From assembly GCF_030296575.1 (NCBI RefSeq), contig NZ_AP027729.1, positions 1,736,001-1,800,000 of the forward strand: DNA of 64,000 nucleotides, in the 5' to 3' direction. The first letter of the stretch is position 1. Each line of letters opens with the position of its first letter. Made by a program: the position numbers and the translations under genes. Below the pieces are notes generated by a model that was given only the letters and a program-made list of their open reading frames with translations, searched no databases and was not told the DNA's origin. Shown in pieces: positions 22,701-34,293 of the stretch. This DNA is from Paraoerskovia sediminicola (GTDB taxonomy: Bacteria > Actinomycetota > Actinomycetes > Actinomycetales > Cellulomonadaceae).

Positions 22701-23599
22701 CACTTCTCCTGACGGTTCGTCTTGACCAGGTACGGGACGACGACGACCGCCACGATGACGAGGAGGATCGTGCCGATCGCCGCGGCGGTCGCGTAGTCGA
22801 AGCTGGACTTGGCGACGTACATGTCCACCGCGGGGACCTTGGTCTGGTAGTTCGCCGGCTTGGAGATCGACATGATGAGGTCGAACGACTTGAGCGACAT
22901 GTGACCGATGATCACGAGCGCCGAGAGCATGATCGGCGTCAGCTGCGGGAACAGGACGTAGCGGTAGACCTTCCACTCGCTCGCGCCGTCCATGCGGCCG
23001 GCCTCGCGCAGCTCGTCGGGGATCCCACGGAACCCGGCGAGGAACAGGGCCATGACGTAGCCGGAGAGCTGCCAGATCGCCGGGATCGCGATGGCGATGA
23101 TGCCGAAGGTGACGTTGTTCCACCAGTTGTTCTGCAGGAAGTCCAGGCCCATGATCTGGAACAGCCGGTTCAGGCCGCTCGCGTTCTCGCCCTGGTTCGA
23201 GTTCAGCAGCCAGCGCCAGACGACGCCCGAGGCGACGAACGAGACGGCCATCGGGAAGAGGTAGATCGAGCGGAAGATGCCTTCGCCCTTGATGGGCTTG
23301 TCGAGCAGCCATGCCCACACGAAGCCGATCGCGAGCGTGCCGACCAGGAAGACGACCGTGTACAGCAGGAGGTTCATCAGCGAGTGCTGGAAGTCGTCGC
23401 TCGCCAGGAGCGTCGTGTAGTTCTCGAACCAGACGGTGCTGGTCGGTTCGACGCCGGTGGCCTGGGCCGCGGTGTGGTTGTCGGTGATCGAGGTCGTGAA
23501 GTTCGCCGCGATCAGGCCGTAGACGAACACGGCCATGAGGATCAGCGAGGGGGCGAGGAGCAGCAGCGGCGGCCCCAGCCGTCGGAATCGATGCTTCAT
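22700..23599 (-). CDS. Carbohydrate ABC transporter permease (CUT1, MalF-like)
   Basis: A 299-residue permease starting MKHRFRRLGPPLLLLAPSL. It has six predicted helices, and the EAA loop reads ELREAGRMDGASEWKVYRYV. The ATG at 23599 was preferred to the longer open frame because the membrane domain begins there and AGGAAAGG lies upstream on this strand. It sits between the binding protein and the MalG-like subunit. Together they should import a mono- or oligosaccharide. Confidence 0.92.
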   Translation of the reverse strand: MKHRFRRLGPPLLLLAPSLILMAVFVYGLIAANFTTSITDNHTAAQATGVEPTSTVWFENYTTLLASDDFQHSLMNLLLYTVVFLVGTLAIGFVWAWLLDKPIKGEGIFRSIYLFPMAVSFVASGVVWRWLLNSNQGENASGLNRLFQIMGLDFLQNNWWNNVTFGIIAIAIPAIWQLSGYVMALFLAGFRGIPDELREAGRMDGASEWKVYRYVLFPQLTPIMLSALVIIGHMSLKSFDLIMSISKPANYQTKVPAVDMYVAKSSFDYATAAAIGTILLVIVAVVVVPYLVKTNRQEK

Positions 23600-23753
23600 G
23601 GTGCCTTTCCTCCCGGCAGCCGGGGGTTGCGTGCCACGGGTGATGGTCCGCGGGCGATTGCCGCGGGTGTGGCCGGCGCGCGGTGGCCGGACGGTCCGGC
23701 GGGACCCGACCGAGTGCTCTCGACGGGTCCCGCCAGGGGTGATCGGCGGCGGA

Positions 23754-25055
23754 TCAGCCGTTGACAGCTGCTCCGAGGTCGGACTGGTACGTCGCGATGT
23801 CGGAGGCACCGGTCGTGAACTTGCTGGTCGCGTCGGAGATCGCGTTCAGCGTGGCGACCGGCACGGCCGCGCCGTGGGCGAGCGACGACACGATGGTGTC
23901 CTGCCCGAACGACTCGATGGCCGTCTGCTGGTAGTCGCTGAAGTCCGACGTGTCGGCGTCCGTGTTCGCCGGGATCGAGCCCTTGGCCTTGTTGAACGCG
24001 GCCTGGCCCTCGGCGGAGCCGACGGTCTCGAGCCAGTTCTTGGCGCCGCCGGGGTGCGGGGCCCCGACCGGGAGGGTGAAGGAGTCGGCGAGGAAGTCGA
24101 ACATCCCGTCGGTGCCGGGCACCGGGAAGTAGACGTAGTCGGTCCCGGCCTCGGAGCCGGCCTCCTCGAAGGCGGCCTCCGCCCAGTCGCCCATGACGTT
24201 GAACCCGGCCTGGCCGTCGATGACCTGCTGGGTCGCGTCCGGCCAGTCGAGACCGTCACGGTCCGTGTTGGTGTAGCTCATGAGCTTCTCGAAGTCCTCG
24301 AGAGCCTGGGTCACGTCCGCGCCCGCCCAGTCGGTCGTGCCGTCCCACAGGCCGCTGTAGCCGTCGGGGCCGAGGTCCGAGAGGAGGACGGTCTCGAGCA
24401 GGTTGACCTGCGTCCAGGTCGTCGCGACGGAGAGAGCCGTCTTGCCCGAGTCCTTGACCGCGTCGAGCGCGTCGAACCAGTCGCCCATGCTCTCGTACGT
24501 CGCCTCGGGGTCGAGGCCGGCGTCGGAGAGCACGGTCGGGTTGGCCCACACGACGTTCGCGCGGTGGATGTTCGACGGGACGGAGTAGATCTTGTCGTCG
24601 ACCGTCAGGCGCTCGATCAGGTCGGCCGGGAACGCGTCGCGGAGGCCGAACTCGTCGTAGAGGTCGCTGACGTCCTCGATCTGGCCCGCGCTGATGTAGT
24701 CCTGGAGCTCGGCGCCCGCGTGCGCCTGGAACGTGTCCGGCGGGTCGTTGGTCTGCAGCCGGGACTGGAGCAGGTCCTTGGCCGCGGACCCTGCGCCACC
24801 TGCCACCGCACCGTTGACGAACTCGGTGTCCGGGTTCTGCTCGTTGAAGACGCCCACGAGGGCGTCGAGGCCGGCCTTCTCGGAGCCGGAGGCCCACCAG
24901 GTGAAGACCTCGACCTGGCTCGCGTCGCCGCCCGAGCCGCCTGCCTCGCCGGAGCCGGAGTCCGAGCCGGAGTCGTCGCTGCTGCATGCCGCGAGGCTGA
25001 GTCCGAGGACCGCCACCCCCGCGACGGCCGCGGAGAGTCGTGTGTTGATGCGCAT
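23754..25055 (-). CDS. Sugar-binding lipoprotein of the CUT1 ABC transporter
   Basis: A 433-residue extracellular solute-binding protein. A signal peptide ends in the lipobox LAACSS, followed by a Ser/Gly/Asp linker. The mature part begins VEVFTWWASGSEKAGLDAL and contains LQTNDPPDTFQAHAGAELQ and FNVMGDWAEAAFEEAG, resembling glucose/mannose-type binding proteins (GtsA-like). The two permease genes follow in the same direction. A strong promoter with 17-bp spacing lies upstream (25171-25199), divergent from the ROK regulator. Glucose specificity is a guess from resemblance only. Confidence 0.92.
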   Translation of the reverse strand: MRINTRLSAAVAGVAVLGLSLAACSSDDSGSDSGSGEAGGSGGDASQVEVFTWWASGSEKAGLDALVGVFNEQNPDTEFVNGAVAGGAGSAAKDLLQSRLQTNDPPDTFQAHAGAELQDYISAGQIEDVSDLYDEFGLRDAFPADLIERLTVDDKIYSVPSNIHRANVVWANPTVLSDAGLDPEATYESMGDWFDALDAVKDSGKTALSVATTWTQVNLLETVLLSDLGPDGYSGLWDGTTDWAGADVTQALEDFEKLMSYTNTDRDGLDWPDATQQVIDGQAGFNVMGDWAEAAFEEAGSEAGTDYVYFPVPGTDGMFDFLADSFTLPVGAPHPGGAKNWLETVGSAEGQAAFNKAKGSIPANTDADTSDFSDYQQTAIESFGQDTIVSSLAHGAAVPVATLNAISDATSKFTTGASDIATYQSDLGAAVNG

Positions 25056-25170
25056 CGCTGTATCCCTACGCCTTCGTTGCCGTGTGGTGGGAACCGTCGT
25101 GCGCCGGCTGTTTCGCCGCCTGCTGCACGAGCGGCCGGACGCCTCTGCGCGCCCCGATCACCCGAGAGCA

Positions 25171-25199
25171 ATACAACGTCCGTGAAGCCTTGGTGTCAA
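25171..25199 (-). promoter_or_regulatory. Promoter of the CUT1 sugar transporter operon
   Basis: On the minus strand TTGACA (25199-25194), a 17-bp spacer and TTGTAT (25176-25171) form a near-consensus sigma-70-type promoter. It lies about 115 bp before the binding-protein start, in the region shared with the divergent ROK gene. Confidence 0.7.
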
Positions 25200-25318
25200 G
25201 AAGTGAAGACAAGACCCGATGGATCGTGACCATTGCGTTACATCCCGTACTCAACGGTGGGGTGCGCGCGTGGGGAGCGTGCAAGACGTACCACACGCTG
25301 TAGCGGTGAGTTCAACCT

Positions 25319-26514
25319 GTGTATCGTGAGCGCGTGCGTACCGACCGGGTGACACCCGGTTCGCAGACGTCGCTCCGCGAGGCGAACCGGGCGAGGATCG
25401 TAGGCGCCGTGCAGCAGCGAGGCTCACTGACGCAGGTCGAGCTCGCCGGTACCACGGGCCTTTCTCCGGCGACCGTCTCGAACATCGTCAAGGAGCTGAC
25501 GGCGTCCGGCGTCCTCAGTACCGCGCCGTCCACCCGATCGGGTCGGCGAGCCCAGCTCGTCACCCTCGCCCGCAGCCTCGGACTGGTCGCCGGGGTCCAC
25601 TTCGGTGCCCGGTCCATGCGTGTCTCGCTCGCGGACGCGTCCCTGCGGGTCATCGGCGAGGAGCGCATGCCGCTCGCCCCCGACCACCGCGCCGACGCCG
25701 GCATCCGTCGCGCGGTGATGCTGATCGAAGAGATGGCGGCGTCGGTCGAGGCCGCGGCAGGGGAGCTCCTGGCGGTCGGTGTCGGCGTCCCGGCACCGGT
25801 GGACGTCCGCACCGGGACGGTCTCGAGCAACGGGCTCCTGCGCGGGTGGGACGGCGCCGAGGTCGGCACCGAGTTCGCGGCGGCGCTCGGCGTGCCGGTG
25901 ACGGTCGACAACGACGCGAACCTCGGTGCGCTCGCGGAGTCACGACTCGGCGCCGGAGCCGGCCACGACCCCGTCGCCTACGTCCGCGTCTCGCACGGGG
26001 TGGGCGCGGGGATCGTCCTCGGCGGGCGGCTGCTCCACGGGCGCGGGGTGCGGCCGGGGAGCTCGGGCACGTGACCATCGACGAGAACGGACCGATCTGC
26101 CGGTGCGGCAACCGCGGTTGCCTCGAGACCTTCGTCGGGTCGACCGTCCTGCTGGGCATGCTGGCGGGGCACGGGCACATGTCGCTCGCGGACATCATCA
26201 CGCAGGCGGAACAGGGGGACCCGGGCTGCCGGCGCGTCCTCTACGACGCGGGGCAGTACCTGGGTGTGGCCACCGCGAACCTGTGCAACCTGGTCGACCC
26301 GGAGATCGTCGTCGTGGGCGGGCAGCTCGCCGAGGCCGGAGAGATCCTGCTCGGTCCCATGCGCACCGCCCTCGAGCAGCGGACCCTGCCCAGCGCGCAG
26401 GGCCCGCCCGCGGTGGTCCCCGCCGCGCTCGGAGCCTGGGCGGAGTGCCGCGGAGCGCTGTCGGTCGCCCTCGACCTCGCCCGGGCGAACGGTGCACTGG
26501 GGGTGACGGTATGA
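25319..26514 (+). CDS. ROK-family transcriptional regulator, with one apparent frameshift
   Basis: A repressor of the ROK (NagC/XylR) type, about 398 residues after repair. An N-terminal winged helix (LTQVELAGTTGLSPATVSNIVKEL) is followed by the ROK sugar-kinase-like domain with GVGVPAPVD, VDNDANLGALAES and the zinc motif CRCGNRGCLETF. The frame breaks at the GGGG run 26056-26059; one added G joins the two halves through GELGHVTIDENGP. It is divergent from the CUT1 operon and overlaps the next gene by an ATGA junction, so it probably controls both sugar importers. The start could be GTG 25319 or GTG 25334. Confidence 0.9.
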
Positions 26515-27677
26515 CGACGAGGCCGGCGATGAGGTGGAGCATGAGACCGACGACAGGCCCGAGGACGAGGCCGATGACAGGTCCTGTGACAGGACGCGGC
26601 CGCACGGCCCCGGCCGCGCTCGCCGCGCTCGTCATCGCCCTCCCGCTCCTCGGCGGTTGCGCGCAGGACGACGTGGCGGACGGCGAGGGCACCATCGCGC
26701 TGCTGCTGCCCGAGGCGCAGACGGCCCGCTACGAGACGAGCGACCGGCCGACGTTCGAGGAGGTCACCGCGCTGCGGTGCCCGACCTGCACGGTGCTGTA
26801 CGCGAACGCCGACCAGGACGCCGCGACGCAGCAGGAGCAGGCCGAGTCGATGATCTCGCGCGGAGCCGACGTGCTCGTGATCGATGCCGTCGACACCGTC
26901 GCGGCGAAGAGCATCGTCGCGGACGCCGAACGGCACGACGTCCCCGTGATCGCCTACGACCGCTTCATCGACGACGAGCGCGTGGACTACTACGTGTCGT
27001 TCGACAGCGAGCAGATCGGCTACCAGCAAGGCCTGACGCTGCGCACGGCCCTCGCCGCATCGCCGCCCCGGGCCGACGGCGACCCCCACGGGGTGCTCCT
27101 CGTCCACGGGTCCCCGACCGACCCGAACTCCACCCGGCTCAAGTCCGGCGTGCACCGCGCGCTGGACTCGGCCGACGTCGAGATCCTCGCCGAGTACGAC
27201 ACGCCGGACTGGAGCCCCGACAAGGCGCAGAGCTGGGTCGAGGGCCAGCTCACCCAGTTCGCCGGTCGGGTCGACGCGGTCTACGCCGCCAACGACGGGA
27301 CCGCCGGCGGGGCGATCGCCGCGATGAAGGCGGCCGGGATGGACCCCGTCCCGCCCACGACCGGGCAGGACGCCGAGCTCGCCGCAGTGCAGCGGATCGT
27401 CGCCGGGGACCAGCTCATGACGGTGGCCAAGGCGACCGACCAGCAGGCCCGCACCGCCGCGGAGCTCGCCGTTCGCGTGCTGCGGGGCGAGGACGCCCTC
27501 GCCCCCGCACGGATCGGCTCCGTCAAGGCGTTCCTCCTGGCGCCGACGGCCATCGTGGCCGAGGACGTCGAGCGGGTGATCGTCCAGGGGCGCGTCCACA
27601 CGGTCGACGAGATCTGCACGACCCCGTACGCCGAGGCCTGCGCGGCGCTCGGCCTCACCGAGGAGGACCCCTCATGA
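26511..27677 (+). CDS. Sugar-binding lipoprotein of a CUT2 ABC transporter (XylF/RbsB-like)
   Basis: A 388-residue periplasmic-binding-protein-I-type lipoprotein. The lipobox LLGGCAQ follows an unusually long, Thr/Pro/Arg-rich N-terminus with repeated TGP motifs (MRPTTGPRTRPMTGPVTGRGR in shorter blocks), so a later ATG is possible. The mature part shows ISRGADVLVIDAVDT, VPVIAYDRFI and AVYAANDGTAGGAIAAMKAAG, as in xylose- and ribose-binding proteins. It is coupled to the ROK gene upstream and to the ATPase downstream by ATGA overlaps. Confidence 0.88.
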   Translation: MTTRPAMRWSMRPTTGPRTRPMTGPVTGRGRTAPAALAALVIALPLLGGCAQDDVADGEGTIALLLPEAQTARYETSDRPTFEEVTALRCPTCTVLYANADQDAATQQEQAESMISRGADVLVIDAVDTVAAKSIVADAERHDVPVIAYDRFIDDERVDYYVSFDSEQIGYQQGLTLRTALAASPPRADGDPHGVLLVHGSPTDPNSTRLKSGVHRALDSADVEILAEYDTPDWSPDKAQSWVEGQLTQFAGRVDAVYAANDGTAGGAIAAMKAAGMDPVPPTTGQDAELAAVQRIVAGDQLMTVAKATDQQARTAAELAVRVLRGEDALAPARIGSVKAFLLAPTAIVAEDVERVIVQGRVHTVDEICTTPYAEACAALGLTEEDPS

Positions 27678-28458
27678 GCGCGCCCGTGCTCACCCTCGCC
27701 GGGGTGTCGAAGTACTTCGGCGCCGCCCAGGCACTCGTCGACGTCGACCTCGAGGTGCACCCCCACGAGGTCGTCGCCGTCGTCGGTGACAACGGCGCCG
27801 GGAAGTCGACCCTCGCTGGGGTCCTCGCCGGGGTCCACACCCCCGACGAGGGCACGTTGCTGGTCGACGGCGAGCCGGCGCGCTTCGCCTCGCCCGCGGC
27901 CGCACGGCAGAAGGGCATCGCCGCCGTGTTCCAGGAGCTCGCGCTGTGCGACAACCTCGACGTCGTCGAGAACCTCTTCCTCGCGCACGAGCGCACCGGC
28001 GGCCCGTTCCTCGACGAGGTCGCCATGGAGCGCCAGGCGTGGGAGCTGCTCGACCAGCTCGCGGCCCGCGTGCCGAGCGTCCGCGTGCCGGTCTCCGCGC
28101 TCTCCGGGGGCAGCGGCGCACCGTGGCGATCGCCCGCGCCCTGCTCGGCGACCCCCGGGTGGTCGTGCTCGACGAGCCGACGGTCGCCCTCGGGATCCGC
28201 CAGACGGCGCAGGTCCTGACCCTGATCGAGCGGCTGCGTTCCCGGGGTCACTCCGTGGTCCTCGTGAGCCACTCGATCGCCGACGTCCAGGCCGTCGCCG
28301 ACCGGATCGTCGTCCTGCGTCTCGGCCGGGTGACGGGGGTCTACGACGCGGACGCCACGACGTCCGAGGACCTGCTCGCCGCGGTGACCGGCGCCGTCGC
28401 GCCTGAGCGGCGCGGGCGACGTCCGGCACCGGGCACGAACGATCGGAGCGCACGGTGA
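27674..28458 (+). CDS. CUT2 sugar ABC transporter ATPase (single domain), with one apparent frameshift
   Basis: An ATP-binding subunit of about 261 residues. Walker A is GDNGAGKST. The signature LSGGQ is interrupted by the break: the run at 28106-28110 has five G where six are needed, and one added G gives ALSGGQRRTVAIARALL. Walker B is VVVLDEPT and the switch His lies in VLVSHS. Most CUT2 ATPases (RbsA, XylG) are double-domain proteins of about 500 residues; this one has a single nucleotide-binding domain, as in FrcA-type fructose importers. It overlaps both neighbours by 4 bp. Confidence 0.88.
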
Positions 28459-29690
28459 TCGGGGTGGTCGGGGCCACGAGTGGGCGAGGTCCGTCCCGGG
28501 CGGGCGCGGATGCCGGGGCGCTCGCGGCCTACGGCCCGCGGGCCGTCTGGCAGCGCATGCGCGACGGCGAGCTGACGCTCCTGCCGATCGCCGTGTCGCT
28601 CGTGGCGATCTGGGTGGTGCTCGGCATCGCGAACCCGACCTTCTGGACCCCCGAGAACCTCGTGAACCTCTCGCTCCAGAGCGTCTCGACGGGGGTGATC
28701 GCGCTCGGGATCGTGATCGTCCTGCTCGTCGGGCAGATCGACCTGTCCGTCGGCTCGGTGAGCGGGCTGTCCGCGGCGATCGTGGCCGTCGGTTCCGTCT
28801 CGCTGGGCTGGCCGCTCGCGGTCGGGGTCGTCGTCGCGATCGCGATCGGGATGGTCGTCGGGCTCGTCTACGGGATCGCGGTGTCCCGGCTCGGGTTGCC
28901 CAGCTTCGTGCTCACCCTCGCCGGGCTCCTCGTGCTCGCCGGCGTGCAGTGGCGCGTGCTGGGCACGCAGGGCTCCGTGAACCTGCCGTTCGAGTCGTGG
29001 CTCGTGCTGTTCAGCCAGTCGTGGTTCCTGCCGACCGTGGTCGCGTGGACCCTCGCGGCGCTCGTCGTCGCCGGGATCGCGACGTCGAGGCTCCTGCGGC
29101 GGCACCGGCGCCTCGCGGCCGGGCTCCCCGCCGAGTCGATGGCCCGGGTCCTCGTCCGGGTAGGGATCGTCGCCGCGTTCCTCGCGCTCGTCGTCGGATA
29201 CCTGGGCCAGGCCCGCGGCGTCGGGTACAGCGTGGTCCTGTTCGTGGTGCTCGTCGCGGTCGCCGACCTCATGCTGCGCCGGACCCGCTGGGGACGCTAC
29301 GTCCGTGCGGTCGGTGGCAACCGGCGCTCGGCCCTGCTCGCCGGCGTCCCGGTGCGCCGCACGCTGGTGTCGGCGTTCGTCGCCTGCTCGGGTCTCGCCG
29401 CTCTCGGCGGGGTGCTCGCGGCCGGGCGGCTCGCCGCGGCGAACCAGAGCACCGGCGGCGGCGAGATCTTCCTGACCGCCATCGCGGCCGCCGTGATCGG
29501 CGGCACCAGCCTCTTCGGCGGTCGCGGCAGCGCCTGGTCCGCGCTGCTCGGCGTGCTCGTCATCCAGTCCATCGCCAACGGGCTCACGCTGCTCGACCTC
29601 GACTCCGCCGCGCGGTCCATCGTCACCGGCCTGGTACTGGCGCTCGCGGTCTCGATCGACACGCTGGTGCGGGGTCGCGGGTCGTCCTGA
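28455..29690 (+). CDS. CUT2 sugar ABC transporter permease (XylH/FrcC-like)
   Basis: A 411-residue hydrophobic permease with about ten helices. Family segments include LVGQIDLSVGSVSGLSAAI, SRLGLPSFVLTLAGLLVL, YVRAVGGNRRSALLAGV and AAVIGGTSLFGGRGSAWSALLGV, the last being the ATPase-coupling loop region. The start GTG at 28455 overlaps the ATPase stop. It completes a binding protein/ATPase/permease importer for a pentose- or hexose-type sugar; the exact substrate cannot be read from sequence. Confidence 0.92.
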   Translation: MIGVVGATSGRGPSRAGADAGALAAYGPRAVWQRMRDGELTLLPIAVSLVAIWVVLGIANPTFWTPENLVNLSLQSVSTGVIALGIVIVLLVGQIDLSVGSVSGLSAAIVAVGSVSLGWPLAVGVVVAIAIGMVVGLVYGIAVSRLGLPSFVLTLAGLLVLAGVQWRVLGTQGSVNLPFESWLVLFSQSWFLPTVVAWTLAALVVAGIATSRLLRRHRRLAAGLPAESMARVLVRVGIVAAFLALVVGYLGQARGVGYSVVLFVVLVAVADLMLRRTRWGRYVRAVGGNRRSALLAGVPVRRTLVSAFVACSGLAALGGVLAAGRLAAANQSTGGGEIFLTAIAAAVIGGTSLFGGRGSAWSALLGVLVIQSIANGLTLLDLDSAARSIVTGLVLALAVSIDTLVRGRGSS

Positions 29691-29725
29691 CCTGGCGGCG
29701 CTCACCGGTGGCGGCGGCCGGTCGT

Positions 29726-29751
29726 CGGTCAGTGATCGGTCAGTGATCGGT
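29726..29751. repeat. Short tandem repeat between convergent operons
   Basis: CGGTCAGTGAT occurs twice in tandem, followed by a partial third copy CGGTC. It lies in the 117-bp gap between the CUT2 permease and the fused molybdate transporter gene. Confidence 0.6.
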
Positions 29752-29807
29752 CGGGGGCCGCTGGTGTTCGTCGGTGTCGGACGGCGTAGCCCCGCCCGGC
29801 GCGGCCG

Positions 29808-32244
<2,437 letters not shown>

Positions 32245-32255
32245 CGTCCGGCCGG

Positions 32256-33131
32256 TCAGGGCGTGCCGAAGCCGGCCGCGCGCAACGCCTCGCGCCCGTC
32301 GGTCCCGGTCACGACGGCGACGAACTCCCCGGCGAGTGCGAGGTCGTCGGTGCCCGTGACGGCGGCGATCGGGTAATGGTTGACGATCGAGGCGGCCTCG
32401 GGCGTGTCCACGACCTCGACCGAGTCGCCGGCGAGGGCTGCGTCCGTGCCGTAGACGATCCCGGCGTCGGCCTCGCCGGAGGCCACCTTGGCCAGCACGT
32501 CGGTGACGCTCGGCTCCTCGCTCACGCGGTGGATCGTGAGGCCCGCAGAGTCCGCGACGGCGTCGGTGGCGGCGCCGCACGGGACCTCGGGCGCACAGAC
32601 GACCGTGCTGAGGTCCGTGCTCTCGAGGTCGGCGAGCGACGTCACGTCGCCGGGGTTGCCGGGCGGGACGACGACGGTGAGCGAGTTGTTCGCGAAGAGC
32701 TGCGGGTCGTTGGCGTCGCCCGCGTCGACGAGGCGCTGCATGGTGGCCTCGTCCGCGGTCGCGACGACGTCGGTGGGTGCCCCGGCGAGGACCTGGTCGA
32801 CGATCGTCGAGGACCCGGCGAAGGACAGGCGGACGTCGACCCCCTCGTGGGTGGCCTCGAACTCGTCGGCGATCGTCGAGAACACGGAGCGCAGGGAGGC
32901 TGCGGCCGAGACGTCGAGGGTCGCCGTCGTCGTCGGGACGCCGCCCTCGGGCTCCGTGACTCCGGACGCACCCTCGCTCGTGGTGGTCGAGGGGGTCGAG
33001 CACCCCGTGAGCAGGAGCGCGAGAGCCGTCGCGGCGACGGGGCCGGTCCAGCGCCTGCCGGTCCAGGGCCCGCGGATCCGAGGGCTGCCGGCCGTGGGGC
33101 TGCCGGGTGCCGGCGCGCCGCGGCCGGTCAT
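32256..33131 (-). CDS. modA: Molybdate-binding lipoprotein ModA
   Basis: A 291-residue substrate-binding protein. A signal peptide with lipobox LLLTGCS follows a Pro/Gly-rich start. The mature part carries [46 protein letters not shown] and [15 protein letters not shown], the Ser-containing oxyanion-binding segments expected of Mod[10 protein letters not shown] and [11 protein letters not shown] near the end are also typical. The start overlaps the stop of the HTH-TOBE gene (ATGA). It delivers molybdate to the fused ModBC, feeding cofactor synthesis for the nitrate reductase next door. Confidence 0.93.
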   Translation of the reverse strand: MTGRGAPAPGSPTAGSPRIRGPWTGRRWTGPVAATALALLLTGCSTPSTTTSEGASGVTEPEGGVPTTTATLDVSAAASLRSVFSTIADEFEATHEGVDVRLSFAGSSTIVDQVLAGAPTDVVATADEATMQRLVDAGDANDPQLFANNSLTVVVPPGNPGDVTSLADLESTDLSTVVCAPEVPCGAATDAVADSAGLTIHRVSEEPSVTDVLAKVASGEADAGIVYGTDAALAGDSVEVVDTPEAASIVNHYPIAAVTGTDDLALAGEFVAVVTGTDGREALRAAGFGTP

Positions 33132-33550
33132 GCCGGCACCGCCGGGGTCTCCACGATGACGGTCGTCGCCTTGACCACGGCGACGGCGAGGCTCCCGGGG
33201 GCGAGGCCGAGCTCGCGGACCGCCTCCGTGCTCATGAGGGAGACCACGCGATGCCCGCGCGACAGGATCTCGACCTGCGACATCACCGGGTCGGACGTCA
33301 CGGCGGTGACGAGCCCGACGAACCGGTTGCGGGCCGACGTCGGGCCGGAGCCGACCGCCGGCGCGCCGGGCGCGGTGCTGCCGGCGAACGCCGCGAGCTC
33401 GGCGCCGTCGACGACCTTGCGCCCGGCGTCGTCGGTCGATGCATCGAGCTCGCCCGCGGCGAGCCAGCGTCGGACGGTGTCGTCGCTCACGCCGAGGAGA
33501 TCGGCGGCCTCCGAGACCCGGTACGTGGTTCGCGTATGCGGCATGTTCAT
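33128..33550 (-). CDS. HTH-TOBE molybdate-responsive regulator
   Basis: A 140-residue protein with an N-terminal MerR/excisionase-type helix-turn-helix ([26 protein letters not shown]) and a C-terminal TOBE/Mop domain ([12 protein letters not shown], then [19 protein letters not shown]). The TOBE domain binds molybdate oxyanion, so the protein is probably a molybdate sensor controlling modABC. The start ATG at 33550 has no clear Shine-Dalgarno, and GATAAACTG just before it may mean a leaderless transcript. It is coupled to modA by a 4-bp overlap. Confidence 0.87.
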   Translation of the reverse strand: MNMPHTRTTYRVSEAADLLGVSDDTVRRWLAAGELDASTDDAGRKVVDGAELAAFAGSTAPGAPAVGSGPTSARNRFVGLVTAVTSDPVMSQVEILSRGHRVVSLMSTEAVRELGLAPGSLAVAVVKATTVIVETPAVPA

Positions 33551-33656
33551 CAGTTTATCGCCGCAGATGAGGATTCGCAGGGCTAGTCCAGACCGCACCC
33601 GCAGCATCCCGTGCTCCGAGCGAGCCGGTCGGGGCACAGGCGGATACCGTGACGGG

Positions 33657-34257
33657 GTGAACCGGTCGTTGCGTGTCGTCCCCCGCTGAGCGCGGTCGCC
33701 GGGCCTCCCGCCACGGTTATCACCGTCTCCGACCGGTGCTCTCGCGGCGAGGCCGAGGACCGCTCCGGTCCGCTCCTGGTCGCGGCCCTCCGCGAGGCGG
33801 GCTATGCCGTCTCGTCGACGGTCGTGCCGGACGGCGTCGCGTCCGTGCGCGATGCGCTCACCTCCGCGTTGGGCACGGGCGCGCGCGTCGTGCTGACCAC
33901 CGGAGGGACGGGCGTCGCACCGCGCGACGTGACCCCAGAAGGCACGCGTGAGCTGCTGATCGCCGAGCTGCCCGGGATCGCGGAGGCGATCCGGCTCAAG
34001 GGGCGAAGAAGGTGCCGACCGCCGTGCTGTCGCGAGGCCTCGCGGGGATCGCACGCTGCGGTGCGAGCGATGCGAGCAGGACGGATGTGGCGGGTACCGG
34101 TGCGGCCGGTACGGAGGGCTCCGCCCCCGACGGTCCGGGGACCCGTGCCGTGGTCGTCAACCTGCCCGGGTCCACCGGCGGGGTGCGCGACGGGATCGAC
34201 GTTCTCCTGCCGCTGCTGGGGCACCTCGTGGCGCAGCTCGACGGCGCCGACCACTGA
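33657..34257 (+). CDS. mog: Molybdopterin adenylyltransferase-like protein Mog, with two apparent frameshifts
   Basis: A MogA/MoaB-type protein that adenylates molybdopterin before molybdenum insertion. It shows ATVITVSDRCSRGEAEDRSGP, VVLTTGGTGVAPRDVTPEGT (the molybdopterin-binding loop), VPTAVLSRGLAGIA and VVNLPGSTGGVRDG. Two breaks must be repaired: one C in CCCCC at 33680-33684, which links the GTG start at 33657 to the domain, and one G in GGGG at 34000-34003, giving LKGAKKVPTAV. An insertion of about 30 residues rich in Gly/Ala/Thr interrupts the usual domain before VVVNLPGS. It is divergent from the HTH-TOBE/mod operon and convergent with the second narH. Confidence 0.82.
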
Positions 34258-34293
34258 CGCGGGACCGCCGATGCTCGGCAAGCCCCGCCGAGC

